From UBA7805 sp036146215 (GTDB lineage: Bacteria; Planctomycetota; Planctomycetia; Pirellulales; UBA7805), in assembly GCA_036146215.1 (NCBI GenBank), contig JAYYJN010000130.1, positions 1 through 58,564 of the forward strand: DNA of 58,564 bases. The letters run 5' to 3'. This document shows, in pieces, positions 8,183 through 17,226 of this stretch. Position numbers and translations under genes: made by a program. How positions within the stretch are numbered: the first letter of the stretch is position 1; the number at the start of each line of letters is the position of its first letter. Below the pieces are notes generated by a model. That model saw nothing but the letters and a program-made list of their open reading frames with translations, was not told where the DNA came from and did no database searches.

Positions 8183-11100
8183 GTGCCGATTCTTTACGCG
8201 CTGCGAAAAGCAATGCGCTGTTTGACATTGCGTCAATTAATGGGCCGTCTATTCGGGTGGCACCTCGTGGCGACGCTATGCCTGCTCTGGTTGCTTGGCA
8301 AATCCGATCTTCAACCAAGTGGAATCGCGTCTGCTTCAGAGATGGGCCGTTCAACGATGCGATTGCGCATTGCCTGGGGTGGTGGAACAGCGACGTCATG
8401 GCAGGGGAAGTTTTCAGTAAACGGAGGCGAAATTGTAGATCATGAGGCTTTGGGGGTTAGTGAAGATGAACCCGGTTCAATGTGGATCGAGGCAGGAATC
8501 CTGCATGTGGCAGAGAAATCTTCTCGCGAATATGACGGTGTCGACATTGCGATTAAGGGATCGCTGGAGAGTGATCTGACTGTTTCGCTAATCGCTGGCG
8601 GGCAGGAGCAAAATATTCCTCCCCTGATCATCCCTTTAAAAGAATTAATCGAACAGCCGTTTCACGATCGGATCGGTCCGGAATCGTTGGGCAATCAGAT
8701 CATGATACAACGTCAACCCGGTGATCGCCTGCGGGTCAACTTCCAAAACCGTTCGCTCCTGTTCGGACCGTCTGAAAAATTTGAGCTTCAATTGACGCCG
8801 CATCTCCTCGGTTTGGAGGTAAACTCGAGGGTTACACTGCATTCACGGATCTTGGTCGCGCGAAGCGACCAAGAAGTTGCTCAGCAGATAATCGATTTCA
8901 AAGCTCCCGATGATGAACAGCGTTATCCATCACTGCCGCTTCAATTTGAATTGCCTGAGGAAGAAGGCGTTTATGATCTTGTGCTCACAGTAAAACAAGC
9001 AGGGGAACGATTTTCGCCTACGAATCCATTTCGAAGTTCAGAGCAGGTGATTGCCGAAAGAAAAGTGCAATTTGTGGTTCTTCGTGACAGCAGTAAAACG
9101 CAATACAATCAGGCAGCGGCGACACCACCCGGAAATGTTGTTACCGAGATTCTTCCAACAAACCCGTGGTGGAAAAAAGTAAGCCAGATTCCAACGTTGG
9201 CCGGGTTCAAGGACGGCCCGATTCGTCACGGAGAAATTCAACTTTGGCAGCATCCAACGCTCGGCGCATGGACTCGCTTGGCTGCGTCACCAAACGATCC
9301 GCAAACCGTCTGGGCTGCCTATCCTCTGACGGTCTTTCAACCGGGGCAGCCGCATGTGTGGGAGGTTGAATATCCATCTGACATTTCCCAGTCGATGGGT
9401 GTAAGTTTACTGGAACCTGACGCGGCGGGAAATCTATTGCCTCTGGGTATCGATTCGGGCATTGTGGTTAACGATCAGGGAAATGGCGATCGGCCGACCA
9501 TCGCAACGCACCAGATGATCTTCTGGCCGAAGACAAAGAATCCTTTTGTGTTAATTACCAATGCCCGTCGTGATGCGCCTGCTGTTCATGGTGCGATTCG
9601 CGTGCGGGGTCCCCGTGCCACCGTTTTTCCAGGTATTGGTCGACCCGCGATGAGGAGTTCCTCGCTTCCTTCCCTGTTCTCATTCGATACTTTGCCAGAT
9701 GAGCGACTCTTCGCCGGTTATATGGGAGAACCACTGTTTCCCGAGAATTTCTCTGGGACAGAATTTCTCGATCAGCAGCGATCCCTCGATGATTGGGTTA
9801 CCTTTTACGAGGCGAGCACCCGTTTGGTGCAGTACCTTAAATACAGTGGTTACAACGCGTTGGTATTGTCTGTTCTGGCGAGGGGTGGTGCTATCTATCC
9901 CAGCGATCGATTACAGGCGACGCCCCGATATGATACCGGTATTTTTGCCTCGACAGGGCAAGATCCGATTCGCAAAGATGTTTTAGAATTACTGCTACTT
10001 CTATGTGATCGAGAGGGGATTCAACTGATCCCGTCATTACAGTTTTCAACGCCTCTTCCGGTGCTTGAAGAGAAGCGGCGCGAAGCTGGCAATCAAAAAA
10101 CGGGAATCCTTCTGACCGATGCAAAGGGCCGGATCTGGCGCGATCCGTATGCGAGTGACGGAAACGTAAATCTGATTCGATACAACCCGCTGCACGCAGA
10201 TGTCCAGCAAGAGGTGCTTCAAATTGTCCGCGAAATGATCGATCGTTATGGAACACATCCATCGTTCGCAGGATTGGCGGTCGACCTTTCGGGCCATGGT
10301 TGTACAGTCTTTCCCGGTCCCACCTGGGGTCGCGATCCGGTGACTTACCAGCATTTTTTAGACTCGCGCGAGAATGCACTAACAAATGCAAATACAGACG
10401 GCCCGGATGCGATCGATGAAGAAAGGGCTTGGTTGGAATGGCGTGCAAATCGACTTGGTGAATTCCATAGTAAGTTGTCAGCGCAATTGCGTGCCGATTG
10501 TCCTCAGGCAAAACTCTTTATTGCCACAGCGGGAGTTGAAGTTAGTCCCGATCTTTCTGAACGATTGCGACCGTCACTTCCGAATCAAGTGACGCCGGAA
10601 CAACTACTGTTAGGGGTCGGTCTCGCAGCGAAGAATTACCGGCACCCGCGCAGTGGCATTGTCTTGCTTCAATCAAGAGTGATGGCGGCGGACTTTTCCC
10701 ATATCGATCCTGCCGCCGCACAAGAGGTCGGTCGTTCTCTCTCTTGGGACCAAACCTTTGCGGAGATAGATTCAGTGGGGCACTTTCTTCAAAGTCGACC
10801 ACGATCCATCCGGCTCCCCTCGTTTGAGAAGCAAAGTCCTTTTGGCAAGGAGGCAACTTTTCTTGCCCTCGCACCGCATCTTGTACCGACCGGCGCCGAC
10901 AGTCGCGAGCTTTTGGTTCGCGATTTAGCTCGCGCCAATCTGGATACGATTTTGATTGGTGGTGCGATGCTCCCCCTGGGTCAGGAAGATGCATGTCGAT
11001 CCATCGTGACTGCTTATCGTCAATTGCCCAAGGGGCAATCCTTCGATGTCGCGGGGCGCCATGACCCTCTCGTTATTCGAAAGCTTATCGCAGATGGGGC

Positions 11101-12079
11101 AAGTTACCTGACATTCACCAATCCATCGTCATGGCCTTGTCGGGTCGCTTTGCAACTTGGTCAAGCAGAACTACCCGTCATGAAGCATCTGTCGCTTGCC
11201 AGTGCGCCAGAAGTGCTCAGCGATGGTCGCATTCAACTGAATTTGCAACCCCATGATTTCCGAGCAATTCATTTTGAACAAGCCGAATTGGATGTCGTGA
11301 ACGTGGAGGTTTCGATGCCCGCCAATGTTCGTAATTTGTTAGAAAAACGAATTAATGAACTTGCAGACCGCACAAGTCAGTTGAAAAATAGGCCGACATT
11401 TGATGTTCTTAGAAATACCACGTTTGAAACTGAGGACACGATCGGATGGCAAGCAGAGCAAAAAGGTACTCTGGTGGTCGACGCCAATGAAGCTCACACA
11501 GGACAAAGTTCTCTTCGTTTTGAAAATACAGTCGTCAGGAGTCATTCCTTTTCACCTCCCGTCACCGGCCGCCTGTCATTTTCTGTTTGGTTGAAAGCAT
11601 CGGATGACGCGTTACACCCGCTGCGAATGGGGATCGAGGGGAAGCATAAAAATCAGGCCTTTTATCGCTATGGAGAGATCACAGTTGGTTCGGAATGGAA
11701 GATGTTTGAATATCAAATTGATGATTTACCGCTGGCAGATTTAGGTCCACTCACGATACGATTTGAACATGCAGACCAAGGAAACGTTTGGCTTGATGAC
11801 ATCGTTGTTTCAGATTTATATTTCAGCGAAAATGAAAGAAAAGAACTTGCGAGGCTGATTACTCAGGCACATTTTTCGCTTATGGAAGGAAATTTTGTTG
11901 AGTGCGGAAGATTGCTCGATGGGTATTGGCCCCGATTTCTCCAACGCTATGTTTCGCTTCCTGCAACAAAAGTCGCAGTTCGACCGATGATTGATCCACC
12001 ACGCGTTCCGGTCGAAGAAGCAAAGGCCACTGTCACTGAACAGCCATGGTGGAAGAAATTTCCCGGCCTGCTTCGTTAA
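8183..12079 (+). CDS. Large secreted protein with GHL10-like (glycosyl hydrolase-like) TIM barrel and C-terminal carbohydrate-binding-like domain
   Basis: A predicted extracytoplasmic protein of 1298 residues, possibly a polysaccharide-active enzyme. I chose the GTG at 8183 because AAGGAGG lies 7-8 bases upstream; an ATG at 8213 is the alternative. A signal sequence or anchor lies at about residues 20-36 (HLVATLCLLWLLG). Residues about 40-310 look like beta-sandwich domains. From about 545 there is a barrel-like region (YLKYSGYNALVLSVLARGG, then GIQLIPSLQFSTPLPVL, then GLAVDLSG) resembling the family-10-like glycosyl hydrolase (GHL10) fold. Near the C-terminus (about 1075-1215), GWQAEQKGTLVVDANEAHTG to VWLDDIVVSDLYF resembles a carbohydrate-binding jelly-roll. 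Catalytic acids cannot be assigned with confidence. A WWKK motif recurs near residues 330 and 1290. Confidence 0.7.
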   Translation: MPILYALRKAMRCLTLRQLMGRLFGWHLVATLCLLWLLGKSDLQPSGIASASEMGRSTMRLRIAWGGGTATSWQGKFSVNGGEIVDHEALGVSEDEPGSMWIEAGILHVAEKSSREYDGVDIAIKGSLESDLTVSLIAGGQEQNIPPLIIPLKELIEQPFHDRIGPESLGNQIMIQRQPGDRLRVNFQNRSLLFGPSEKFELQLTPHLLGLEVNSRVTLHSRILVARSDQEVAQQIIDFKAPDDEQRYPSLPLQFELPEEEGVYDLVLTVKQAGERFSPTNPFRSSEQVIAERKVQFVVLRDSSKTQYNQAAATPPGNVVTEILPTNPWWKKVSQIPTLAGFKDGPIRHGEIQLWQHPTLGAWTRLAASPNDPQTVWAAYPLTVFQPGQPHVWEVEYPSDISQSMGVSLLEPDAAGNLLPLGIDSGIVVNDQGNGDRPTIATHQMIFWPKTKNPFVLITNARRDAPAVHGAIRVRGPRATVFPGIGRPAMRSSSLPSLFSFDTLPDERLFAGYMGEPLFPENFSGTEFLDQQRSLDDWVTFYEASTRLVQYLKYSGYNALVLSVLARGGAIYPSDRLQATPRYDTGIFASTGQDPIRKDVLELLLLLCDREGIQLIPSLQFSTPLPVLEEKRREAGNQKTGILLTDAKGRIWRDPYASDGNVNLIRYNPLHADVQQEVLQIVREMIDRYGTHPSFAGLAVDLSGHGCTVFPGPTWGRDPVTYQHFLDSRENALTNANTDGPDAIDEERAWLEWRANRLGEFHSKLSAQLRADCPQAKLFIATAGVEVSPDLSERLRPSLPNQVTPEQLLLGVGLAAKNYRHPRSGIVLLQSRVMAADFSHIDPAAAQEVGRSLSWDQTFAEIDSVGHFLQSRPRSIRLPSFEKQSPFGKEATFLALAPHLVPTGADSRELLVRDLARANLDTILIGGAMLPLGQEDACRSIVTAYRQLPKGQSFDVAGRHDPLVIRKLIADGASYLTFTNPSSWPCRVALQLGQAELPVMKHLSLASAPEVLSDGRIQLNLQPHDFRAIHFEQAELDVVNVEVSMPANVRNLLEKRINELADRTSQLKNRPTFDVLRNTTFETEDTIGWQAEQKGTLVVDANEAHTGQSSLRFENTVVRSHSFSPPVTGRLSFSVWLKASDDALHPLRMGIEGKHKNQAFYRYGEITVGSEWKMFEYQIDDLPLADLGPLTIRFEHADQGNVWLDDIVVSDLYFSENERKELARLITQAHFSLMEGNFVECGRLLDGYWPRFLQRYVSLPATKVAVRPMIDPPRVPVEEAKATVTEQPWWKKFPGLLR

Positions 12080-12124
12080 TCATTGTTCGCCGGGGGCTTG
12101 TCTCCAACACCATTACTTTTGCAC

Positions 12125-12469
12125 TTATCCAGGCGGCCATTGGAGTGCGCGGCCGCCCATCAGGTGATAATGCAAATGGTCTACCTCTTGACCTCCATCA
12201 TTGCCACAATTGACGACAACACGATAACCGTTTTTAAGTCCGATTTGGTCTGCCAGCTTGCGGATGACACTCCACAGGTGGGCAACCAGCGGACCGTCTT
12301 CGTCCGTGAGATCCGCGACTGAGCGAATGGGTTTCCTTGGAATTATCAAAATGTGAGTGGGAGCTTGCGGCGCAATGTCGTGAAATGCAAGACACTGCGA
12401 ATCTTCATAAACGATGTCCGCAGGAATTTCTCCAGCAATAATTTTTTGAAAGACATTCTGCTCAGGCAT
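12125..12469 (-). CDS. HIT-family nucleotide hydrolase (HinT-like)
   Basis: A purine-nucleoside phosphoramidase-type histidine triad protein of 114 residues. It starts MPEQNVFQKIIAGEIPADIV, the standard HinT opening, with FHDIAPQAPTHILIIPRKPI in the middle. The triad motif at the C-terminus is QEVDHLHYHLMGGR, with the three active-site histidines in HxHxH spacing. I chose the ATG at 12469, which is inside the end of the upstream Trm112 gene. The two reading frames overlap by 8 bp (ATGCCTGA), which points to translational coupling. Cytoplasmic. The physiological substrate is not known for most bacterial members. Confidence 0.93.
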   Translation of the reverse strand: MPEQNVFQKIIAGEIPADIVYEDSQCLAFHDIAPQAPTHILIIPRKPIRSVADLTDEDGPLVAHLWSVIRKLADQIGLKNGYRVVVNCGNDGGQEVDHLHYHLMGGRALQWPPG

Positions 12470-12722
12470 TGCTATTTTCCAGCTTGATTGCTTCGTCATT
12501 GAGCATCGCAGGGATCCCATCCACAATGGGATAAAGGACTTGTCGATCTTCTCGGATCAAGCCGCCATCAAGAGGCCGCGTCAGGGTGTTTCCACCCGCA
12601 TTTTGAATCTTTCCCTGCTGGATGTCCAAATTCAGATCAGCGATTATTTGATCATCGGCTATTGCCAGTGGTTGTGCTGATTCCGGACAGATGAGCAATT
12701 TCAAAAGGTCTGGGTCTAACAC
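12462..12722 (-). CDS. Trm112-family small protein
   Basis: An 86-residue protein of the Trm112 type. In eukaryotes and archaea Trm112 activates several methyltransferases; the role in bacteria is not settled. It begins MLDPDLLKLLICPESAQPLA and ends with the family strand QVLYPIVDGIPAML. The usual CPxC zinc knuckle is reduced to CPES, with Ser and no second Cys, so zinc binding is unlikely. It overlaps the HIT gene by 8 bp and probably shares one mRNA with it. A third minus-strand gene, the AraC regulator, lies 87 bp further upstream. Confidence 0.85.
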   Translation of the reverse strand: MLDPDLLKLLICPESAQPLAIADDQIIADLNLDIQQGKIQNAGGNTLTRPLDGGLIREDRQVLYPIVDGIPAMLNDEAIKLENSNA

Positions 12723-12809
12723 GTGGAGATCATCCTCGAAGCACGAAATAAAATGCCAATATTCCTCGGCAATATAGCAGGCGGGGTGTCATTTGCGAAT
12801 CGGTCATCT

Positions 12810-13667
12810 TCAACGGCGAAACTGCGATCTGAATTTTGAAGGTGGCATCCCCCGGCGACGAAGAAAGCAACGATTGAAATTTGACAAGTTGGTAAAACCA
12901 GACTCGAAACAGATTTCAGTGATTGGTTTGGCCGACTCAGCAAGCATCCTGCATGCGTGTCCGATGCGAAGATCATTGACGTAATCAACCAATGTGGTGC
13001 CTGTTGCCTGACGGAAATTTCTGTTGAAAGCAGCCCGGCTCAAATCGGCTGCCTGTGCCAAATCATTTTGACGTAGCGGTCTTTGGAAATCTCGATGGAT
13101 AGTTTCCAGGATCTGGGAAATTTTGGGCGAGATGCTTCGCTGTTGCGGAATAGCGTAGGCTTTGCTTGCCAGGGACCGTGTCTGTTTAGCAACCGAAAGC
13201 TCCTCTAGGATGTTGAGCATCGCGGAGAGTTTTTGCGCAGGCCGTAGCTTGACCAGATTTTCAAGTTGTTTTGCCACAACCGTTCGGTGACGCCCCAGAA
13301 TTTGCACCCCGTATCTTGCGCGTGTTAGCAATTGTCGGACAAGACTCAGCTCTTTGCACTCACCGATGGCCGTCCCCAGAAAAGTGTCCAAAAATTGGAT
13401 GACGATTGCCCGACGTTGCTTTGAACCGGGGCTCGAAGGCCCGCTCCGCCAAGTATGCGGTAAAAGAGGGCCCAGCAGCACCAGATCTCCTTCACGAAAG
13501 TCCGCGATGTGATCCCCGACGAATCTTCGACCACGTCCCGAAGTAATCAATGTGAGTTCGAACTCGGGATGATAGTGCCACGCAAACGGGAACTGGCGTT
13601 CTTGTCGGACGAACGCCCTGAATGATGCGTTATGCGGTTTACGGATTTTCTCAAGCTGTGGTTGCAT
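12810..13667 (-). CDS. AraC-family transcriptional regulator with N-terminal cupin domain
   Basis: A 285-residue one-component regulator. The N-terminal half is an AraC-type cupin: FPFAWHYHPEFELTLITSGR with the metal/ligand-like HYHPE, then GDHIADFREGDLVLLGPLLPHTW. The C-terminal half, from about residue 180, carries two helix-turn-helix units (LRQNDLAQAADLSRAAFNRN and ITEICFESGFTNLSNFNRCF) and ends with the family tail GMPPSKFR. The ligand is probably a sugar or similar small molecule (inference from the cupin class). Targets are unknown; nearby glycosyltransferase and glycosidase-like genes are candidates only by position. Confidence 0.92.
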   Translation of the reverse strand: MQPQLEKIRKPHNASFRAFVRQERQFPFAWHYHPEFELTLITSGRGRRFVGDHIADFREGDLVLLGPLLPHTWRSGPSSPGSKQRRAIVIQFLDTFLGTAIGECKELSLVRQLLTRARYGVQILGRHRTVVAKQLENLVKLRPAQKLSAMLNILEELSVAKQTRSLASKAYAIPQQRSISPKISQILETIHRDFQRPLRQNDLAQAADLSRAAFNRNFRQATGTTLVDYVNDLRIGHACRMLAESAKPITEICFESGFTNLSNFNRCFLRRRGMPPSKFRSQFRR

Positions 13668-13833
13668 CTACTGCAGGTTCCGATTTCGTAATTCGGTTAA
13701 CTTTCAACGCTCGCAAAGGCCTAGCGGTGATTTATCGCTTGAGGAGGTAAAACCCAAAATTAGAACCCGGAAAACTTATTTTCGGTTAGCCATTTCTGGA
13801 AAAACAAAACCTTTCGACGGTTTATGCATTTGC

Positions 13834-14958
13834 CTACTCCGAAACTGTTTTTCCCCATGGCTGCCCGAGGGCACATCGGACTAGCAGGTCGGCCTCGATG
13901 GCGACAGTGTCGGGAGCGTCGGCAGCTGAAATACGATCTTCGAGTGGCGTGCTGAAGAATTCCAGTAGTGTTTTTTCTATCGCCATCGCATCGCCCCAAG
14001 GATAAGTGATGACACCTTCCGGGTGATCTCCAGTGTCATCCGCGATGACCGGTGTGCCCAAATAAATCGATTCTCGAATCGAGGAACTTGTTCCCTCTTG
14101 GCGGTTCGAACGGAGATAGACCTGACATTTGCGCAAAAGGCTAAGAAAAATTTCGTGGGTGACCGTTCCGACGATTAAGCAGCAGCCCGTCAATTTAAAT
14201 GCATCTAACTGTTGCAACAACGCATCATGATTTCCTTTGGCTCCCGTAATGATCACGCCCACATCGGAATACCTTTCACGCAGTCCCGCTACAGCTTTAA
14301 ATAACGATTCGATCGCATACTCGGGGCGAATCTCTAAATATGTGAAGATCCGAGGAGAGCGCCCGCTCAAAAAAGCATCCATCTCCGCGGGAAGGGGTAC
14401 CGGTTCTGCTGAAATATATTGTTTGCTGAAGGGGGTGATCGGGATAATTTTATCAGGATTGATCGAATAATCGACAATCAGTTTTTTCACATCCTGATTG
14501 TTACAAATCACAAGTTTAGGAATCGCGAATAGCAAGCGTAAGATAGGCGCCATCAGTCGTGATTGGGCCTTTGGAAAAAATCGCTGCTTAGTGCCCGCGT
14601 GCAGGGTGAGTATAGGTCTGCGAAATGCCAGTAAGCTCAGCAGGTAGGCGATGCCGGAAAGCAAGAACCCTTTAGGTGAGCTACCGTTCGCGTGCATATG
14701 TATGACATAGCCAAGCCTTAAGTAACGACAAATTTTACGAACGTATTCCCAGCCGCTGCGGACACACTCGTATTCATCACTGGGGACGCGGCGATTTTCA
14801 CCGAGGTTTAAAGGTACGCATTGATGTCCGGCCTCGTCTAACGCTTTTCGCACGAAATAAAGCCGTGTACCCCAACCGCAGAAAGGCGGCGGGTAGACTC
14901 CGATTTCCAAAATTTTTACCGGTTGAGCAATCTTCGGATCTTCGATGTTGTTTTTCAC
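13834..14958 (-). CDS. Glycosyltransferase family 4 protein
   Basis: A 374-residue predicted GT-B glycosyltransferase. The N-terminal strand KILEIGVYPPPFCGWGTRLY and the FVRKALDEAGHQCVPLNLG segment form the acceptor domain. The C-terminal domain includes PRIFTYLEIRPEYAIESLF, GVIITGAKGN and the sugar-nucleotide region RSNRQEGTSSSIRESIYLGTPVIADD, with Glu residues in the E-x7-E arrangement. The start is a GTG at 14958 with no strong ribosome site. The protein lacks a signal peptide, although a hydrophobic stretch (LLSGIAYLLSLLAF) suggests membrane association. It may act in surface polysaccharide synthesis. Acceptor and donor cannot be predicted. Confidence 0.88.
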   Translation of the reverse strand: MKNNIEDPKIAQPVKILEIGVYPPPFCGWGTRLYFVRKALDEAGHQCVPLNLGENRRVPSDEYECVRSGWEYVRKICRYLRLGYVIHMHANGSSPKGFLLSGIAYLLSLLAFRRPILTLHAGTKQRFFPKAQSRLMAPILRLLFAIPKLVICNNQDVKKLIVDYSINPDKIIPITPFSKQYISAEPVPLPAEMDAFLSGRSPRIFTYLEIRPEYAIESLFKAVAGLRERYSDVGVIITGAKGNHDALLQQLDAFKLTGCCLIVGTVTHEIFLSLLRKCQVYLRSNRQEGTSSSIRESIYLGTPVIADDTGDHPEGVITYPWGDAMAIEKTLLEFFSTPLEDRISAADAPDTVAIEADLLVRCALGQPWGKTVSE

Positions 14959-15251
14959 GATACGTTGCTACGGATCCCAAAAGGTCATAGAAATGGAGAC
15001 TGCGGTTGTACGACGATATGCTGGCAAGTGTATCGCAACTTTACCACCCGGGGCCGACGACGGTAGCTTTTCTTTCGATTTTTGATCATTTTAACCAGTT
15101 GGACGGTCCTTGAGATACGCGGGCAGGAATGTTCAGAAATTTCGCTCACGGCTAAAAATTAACGGCATCTCAATCTCTGTCACAAGACACGACCAGCCAA
15201 GAAACACAATGGCATCCATACACCCGATATTCAGGGCCACTGATTTGCCTG

Positions 15252-15893
15252 GTGCTGCTATGGATGACGCGAGGACAAAAATTGCGCATCTTTATTTCTG
15301 TGTGCCTGTTTGAGGGGGGGCTGGGCGTTGTGGCCTGGATCCTCGGTTGGCTGAGTGGATGCTCGCCGCTGACGACAATCGAGTTCACCACGATGAGCTT
15401 TGGTTGGGGTGTTTTAGGTACTCTTCCTTTGATCTTGTTCCTTTTGCTGCTCGAAAGACCTGGCTGGTCCGCGTTCGTGGAAATACGAAGGGTGGTGCAG
15501 GAGCTACTAGTGCCCCTGTTTCACGAGTTTTCAATCTGGCAGCTTTTTTGCGTCGCGTTGCTCGCCGGCATCGGTGAAGAGTTGTTTTTTCGCGGTTTTA
15601 TTCAAGGTGGACTAGCCATTTTACTTATGCAATTCGATTTGCCTGGTGCCTCGCTGACTGCGCTGTTTCTTGCAAGTGCCCTTTTCGGTGTGATGCATCC
15701 GATTACGCGGACCTATGCACTACTATGCATGCTAGCGGGGCTCTATTTGGGAGCAATTTGGCTTTGGACTGGCAACTTGCTCGTTCCGATCCTGATCCAT
15801 GCGATCTATGATTTTTTCGCGCTGTGTTATCTTCTCCGCAAATCACATCGCAACCCCATACTCAACCCCGATAACGCTGCAACGGAGGTATGA
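15252..15893 (+). CDS. CPBP-family intramembrane metalloprotease (CAAX/bacteriocin-processing type)
   Basis: An integral membrane protein of about 210 residues with roughly six hydrophobic segments. The CPBP (Abi, type II CAAX prenyl endopeptidase-like) signature is clear: EEExxxR-type motif GIGEELFFRGF, then FGVMHP and the final HAIYDFFALCYL, which supply the Glu/His active site. Bacterial members have been linked to peptide processing or self-immunity; the role here is unknown. The N-terminus is uncertain: GTG at 15252 and ATG at 15264 are possible, without a good ribosome site. It converges with lhgO, leaving only 26 bp between the stop codons. Confidence 0.87.
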   Translation: MLLWMTRGQKLRIFISVCLFEGGLGVVAWILGWLSGCSPLTTIEFTTMSFGWGVLGTLPLILFLLLLERPGWSAFVEIRRVVQELLVPLFHEFSIWQLFCVALLAGIGEELFFRGFIQGGLAILLMQFDLPGASLTALFLASALFGVMHPITRTYALLCMLAGLYLGAIWLWTGNLLVPILIHAIYDFFALCYLLRKSHRNPILNPDNAATEV

Positions 15894-15919
15894 TCCGACG
15901 CCAAATGACTTTGGAAAGG

Positions 15920-17125
15920 CTATAAGTTGAATTGCTTATCAGCCATTTCAGCAATTGTTTCACCGATGCTGATCGATGCAGTGGCCGCAGGAGAAGGTGC
16001 GTTGAGAACATGGATCATGCGATCGCTCTGTTCGATGCAGAAATCATCGACCATAGCACCATTCGGCTGAAGCGCTTGCGCGCGGATACCGCTGCCTGAT
16101 GCGTAGACATCCTCCATTTGCAGTTCCGGAATCAGGCCGCGGAGCGAGCTGACAAAGGCTCTCTTTGAGAGCGAACGAGCCATTTCACCGACCCCCATTT
16201 TCCAGTGCTGAGAGATCAGCCGCCAGAAGCCACCGAAGCCAAGTGTTTCAAGCGTGTCGCGTGGTGAAACAGAATACTTGCCGTAGCCTTCGCGGGCCAA
16301 TGCCAACACAGCATTCGGGCCTGCCTCGACTCCACCACCGATCATCCGCGTGAAGTGAACGCCCAAAAAAGGGTACCGTGGATCGGGAACGGGATAAATG
16401 AGGTTGCGTACGAGATCGGTTTTCGATTCAATCAATTCGTAATAGTCACCACGAAAGGGAACAATTTTGATTGCAGGCCGCTCACCGCACATTCTCGCTA
16501 CTCGATCACTCTGGAGTCCCGCGCAATTAATCAGATGTCTGGTTTGGATTTCTTCCTGCGCGGTTTCCAACACGATCTCGCTGCCACGAATCTGCACACC
16601 ACAAAGCCGGCGATCTTTGCGAATCTCTCCACCGCCAGCTGCAGATAATTCGCCGAATTTTTCAGCTACTTGCACATAATCGACGATTCCAGTCTGAGGA
16701 ACATGAAGACCTCCCACACCGACAACGTGGGGTTCATACTCCTTAAGTTCGGCAGCCTCAAGTCGACGGATGCCGGTCAATCCATTTTCTTTTCCTCGCG
16801 TGAGAAGATTTTCTAACGCGGGAAGTTCCGCCTGTTTTGTGGCCACCACAATTTTTCCACAGTTATCATGCGCAATGCCGTATTCCTTACAGAAGCGGTA
16901 CATCGCTTCGCGCCCTTCCGCACAATTCTTCGCTTTGCTCGATCCCGGTTTGTAGTAAAGCCCCGAGTGAATGACGCCGCTGTTGTGGCCTGTTTGATGG
17001 GCCGCCAGCGTACCCTCGGCTTCGATCACTAGCAGTCGCCCCTTTTGTTTTTTTGTCAGCGCAAGTGCCGTTGCCAGGCCAACGATACCGCCACCGATGA
17101 TCGTGATGTCAAAAGGTTTAGACAT
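15920..17125 (-). CDS. lhgO: L-2-hydroxyglutarate oxidase/dehydrogenase
   Basis: A 401-residue FAD-dependent enzyme that oxidises L-2-hydroxyglutarate to 2-oxoglutarate, clearing a side product of metabolism or completing glutarate breakdown. The FAD-binding GxGxxG is at the N-terminus (ITIIGGGIVGLATALAL). HNSGVIHSGLYYKPGSSKAK and the EPHVVGVGGLHVPQTGIVDY segment are hallmarks of the LhgO family within the DAO superfamily. YPVPDPRYPFLGVHFTRMIGG near residues 245-265 is also typical. Start ATG at 17125. No glutarate hydroxylase (glaH/csiD) is nearby, so a metabolite-repair role is more likely. Confidence 0.93.
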   Translation of the reverse strand: MSKPFDITIIGGGIVGLATALALTKKQKGRLLVIEAEGTLAAHQTGHNSGVIHSGLYYKPGSSKAKNCAEGREAMYRFCKEYGIAHDNCGKIVVATKQAELPALENLLTRGKENGLTGIRRLEAAELKEYEPHVVGVGGLHVPQTGIVDYVQVAEKFGELSAAGGGEIRKDRRLCGVQIRGSEIVLETAQEEIQTRHLINCAGLQSDRVARMCGERPAIKIVPFRGDYYELIESKTDLVRNLIYPVPDPRYPFLGVHFTRMIGGGVEAGPNAVLALAREGYGKYSVSPRDTLETLGFGGFWRLISQHWKMGVGEMARSLSKRAFVSSLRGLIPELQMEDVYASGSGIRAQALQPNGAMVDDFCIEQSDRMIHVLNAPSPAATASISIGETIAEMADKQFNL

Positions 17126-17226
17126 TTGAGTAAGGCCCTGTGCAAAAAGTTATTTAAAGATTGTGAGCTGACGATTGTTAAAACGAATCTTCTAATCTTT
17201 GCAAGCGAAGAGCGACTTTTGTATCG

